Origin: RGIG1681 sp045594425
GTDB taxonomy: Bacteria > Bacillota > Clostridia > Christensenellales > UBA1242
Reading direction: 5' to 3'
Assembly (NCBI GenBank): GCA_045594425.1
Contig: JAZNYK010000002.1
Location: 1-19,989, forward strand
Length of the DNA: 19,989 nt
Shown: positions 19,851 to 19,989 of the stretch, in pieces
How the letters are laid out: each line of letters starts with the position of its first letter
Position numbering within the stretch: position 1 is the first letter of the stretch
Translations under genes and position numbers: made by a program
The notes under the pieces: generated by a model
Told to the model about the DNA's origin: nothing
Seen by the model: only the letters and a program-made list of their open reading frames with translations
The model's database searches: none

Positions 19851-19989
19851 CACAATAATAATTATTAAATCATAACAATAAAAATAATCAATTATAATTA
19901 TATAAATATAACCGTAATTAATAAAAATAAAGATATATTATAATAACTATATATACTTATAAAATAATAACTAAATTTGTTATTGTATT

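Larger units (their letters stand above)
19173..19989. other. AT-rich region with no clear gene
   Basis: About 817 bases with very high A+T and no ORF of normal size in any frame. It contains three copies of a degenerate repeat (19407-19425, 19524-19556, 19653-19686), two very short ORFs with ribosome-site-like purines (MFKLVIYNSKI at 19474-19509 after AGGGGGG; a 23-codon ORF at 19656), and inverted repeats near 19795-19850. The final 200 bases are nearly all A and T. The window ends here, so the next gene and its distance are unknown. Confidence 0.6.

Noticed and set aside
19173..19989. CRISPR array
   Set aside because: Repeats are degenerate, about 130 bases apart and only three in number, unlike the regular 60-75-base period of CRISPR.

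Overview
The window is a low-GC chromosomal segment from a Gram-positive-type bacterium, most likely a member of the Clostridia (Bacillota). The evidence is indirect. The only S14 present is the short zinc-binding type. S4 and adenylate kinase carry four-cysteine metal sites. L17 is a long form that I associate with some clostridial lineages. A two-domain DUF1540 protein and a lipobox lipoprotein are present, Shine-Dalgarno sites are strong, and the standard code is used (TGA is not read as Trp). No species can be named from the sequence alone.

Layout. Bases 1-352 are the end of an rRNA operon: the last bases of 23S rRNA, a spacer with its own consensus promoter, 5S rRNA and a terminator. Bases 405-701 hold a minus-strand DUF1540 gene. 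Bases 752-1530 form a small plus-strand unit (rplI plus a 78-residue orphan) with a perfect promoter and a terminator. Bases 1597-3147 hold two orphan genes, an unknown 212-residue protein and a lipoprotein, each with its own terminator. From 3243 to 19167 runs one S10-spc-alpha ribosomal protein cluster. A promoter at 3243-3271 and a leader of about 285 nt precede rpsJ-rplC-rplD-rplW-rplB-rpsS-rplV-rpsC-rplP-rpmC-rpsQ-rplN-rplX-rplE-rpsZ-rpsH-rplF-rplR-rpsE-rpmD-rplO-secY-adk. A second promoter at 15435-15462 opens infA-rpmJ-rpsM-rpsK-rpsD-rpoA-rplQ, which ends in a strong terminator. The last 820 bases are AT-rich, without a clear gene, and carry degenerate repeats.

The cluster encodes most ribosomal proteins of both subunits, the SecY channel, adenylate kinase, IF-1 and the RNA polymerase alpha subunit, so it couples translation, secretion and transcription capacity. 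Four gene pairs overlap by one base (TAATG), which suggests translational coupling.

The core genes are ordinary. The unusual points are: a 97-residue Lys/Ala/Pro-rich N-terminal extension on L30, with a shorter tail on L24; the absence of map between adk and infA, where a structured gap with a new promoter lies; a long near-palindromic hairpin between rpmJ and rpsM; the long S10 leader with a possible 11-codon uORF; and the repeats at the right end. I found no CRISPR array, complete mobile element or obvious defence or biosynthetic system. The candidates for something new are the non-coding structures and the ribosomal protein tails.
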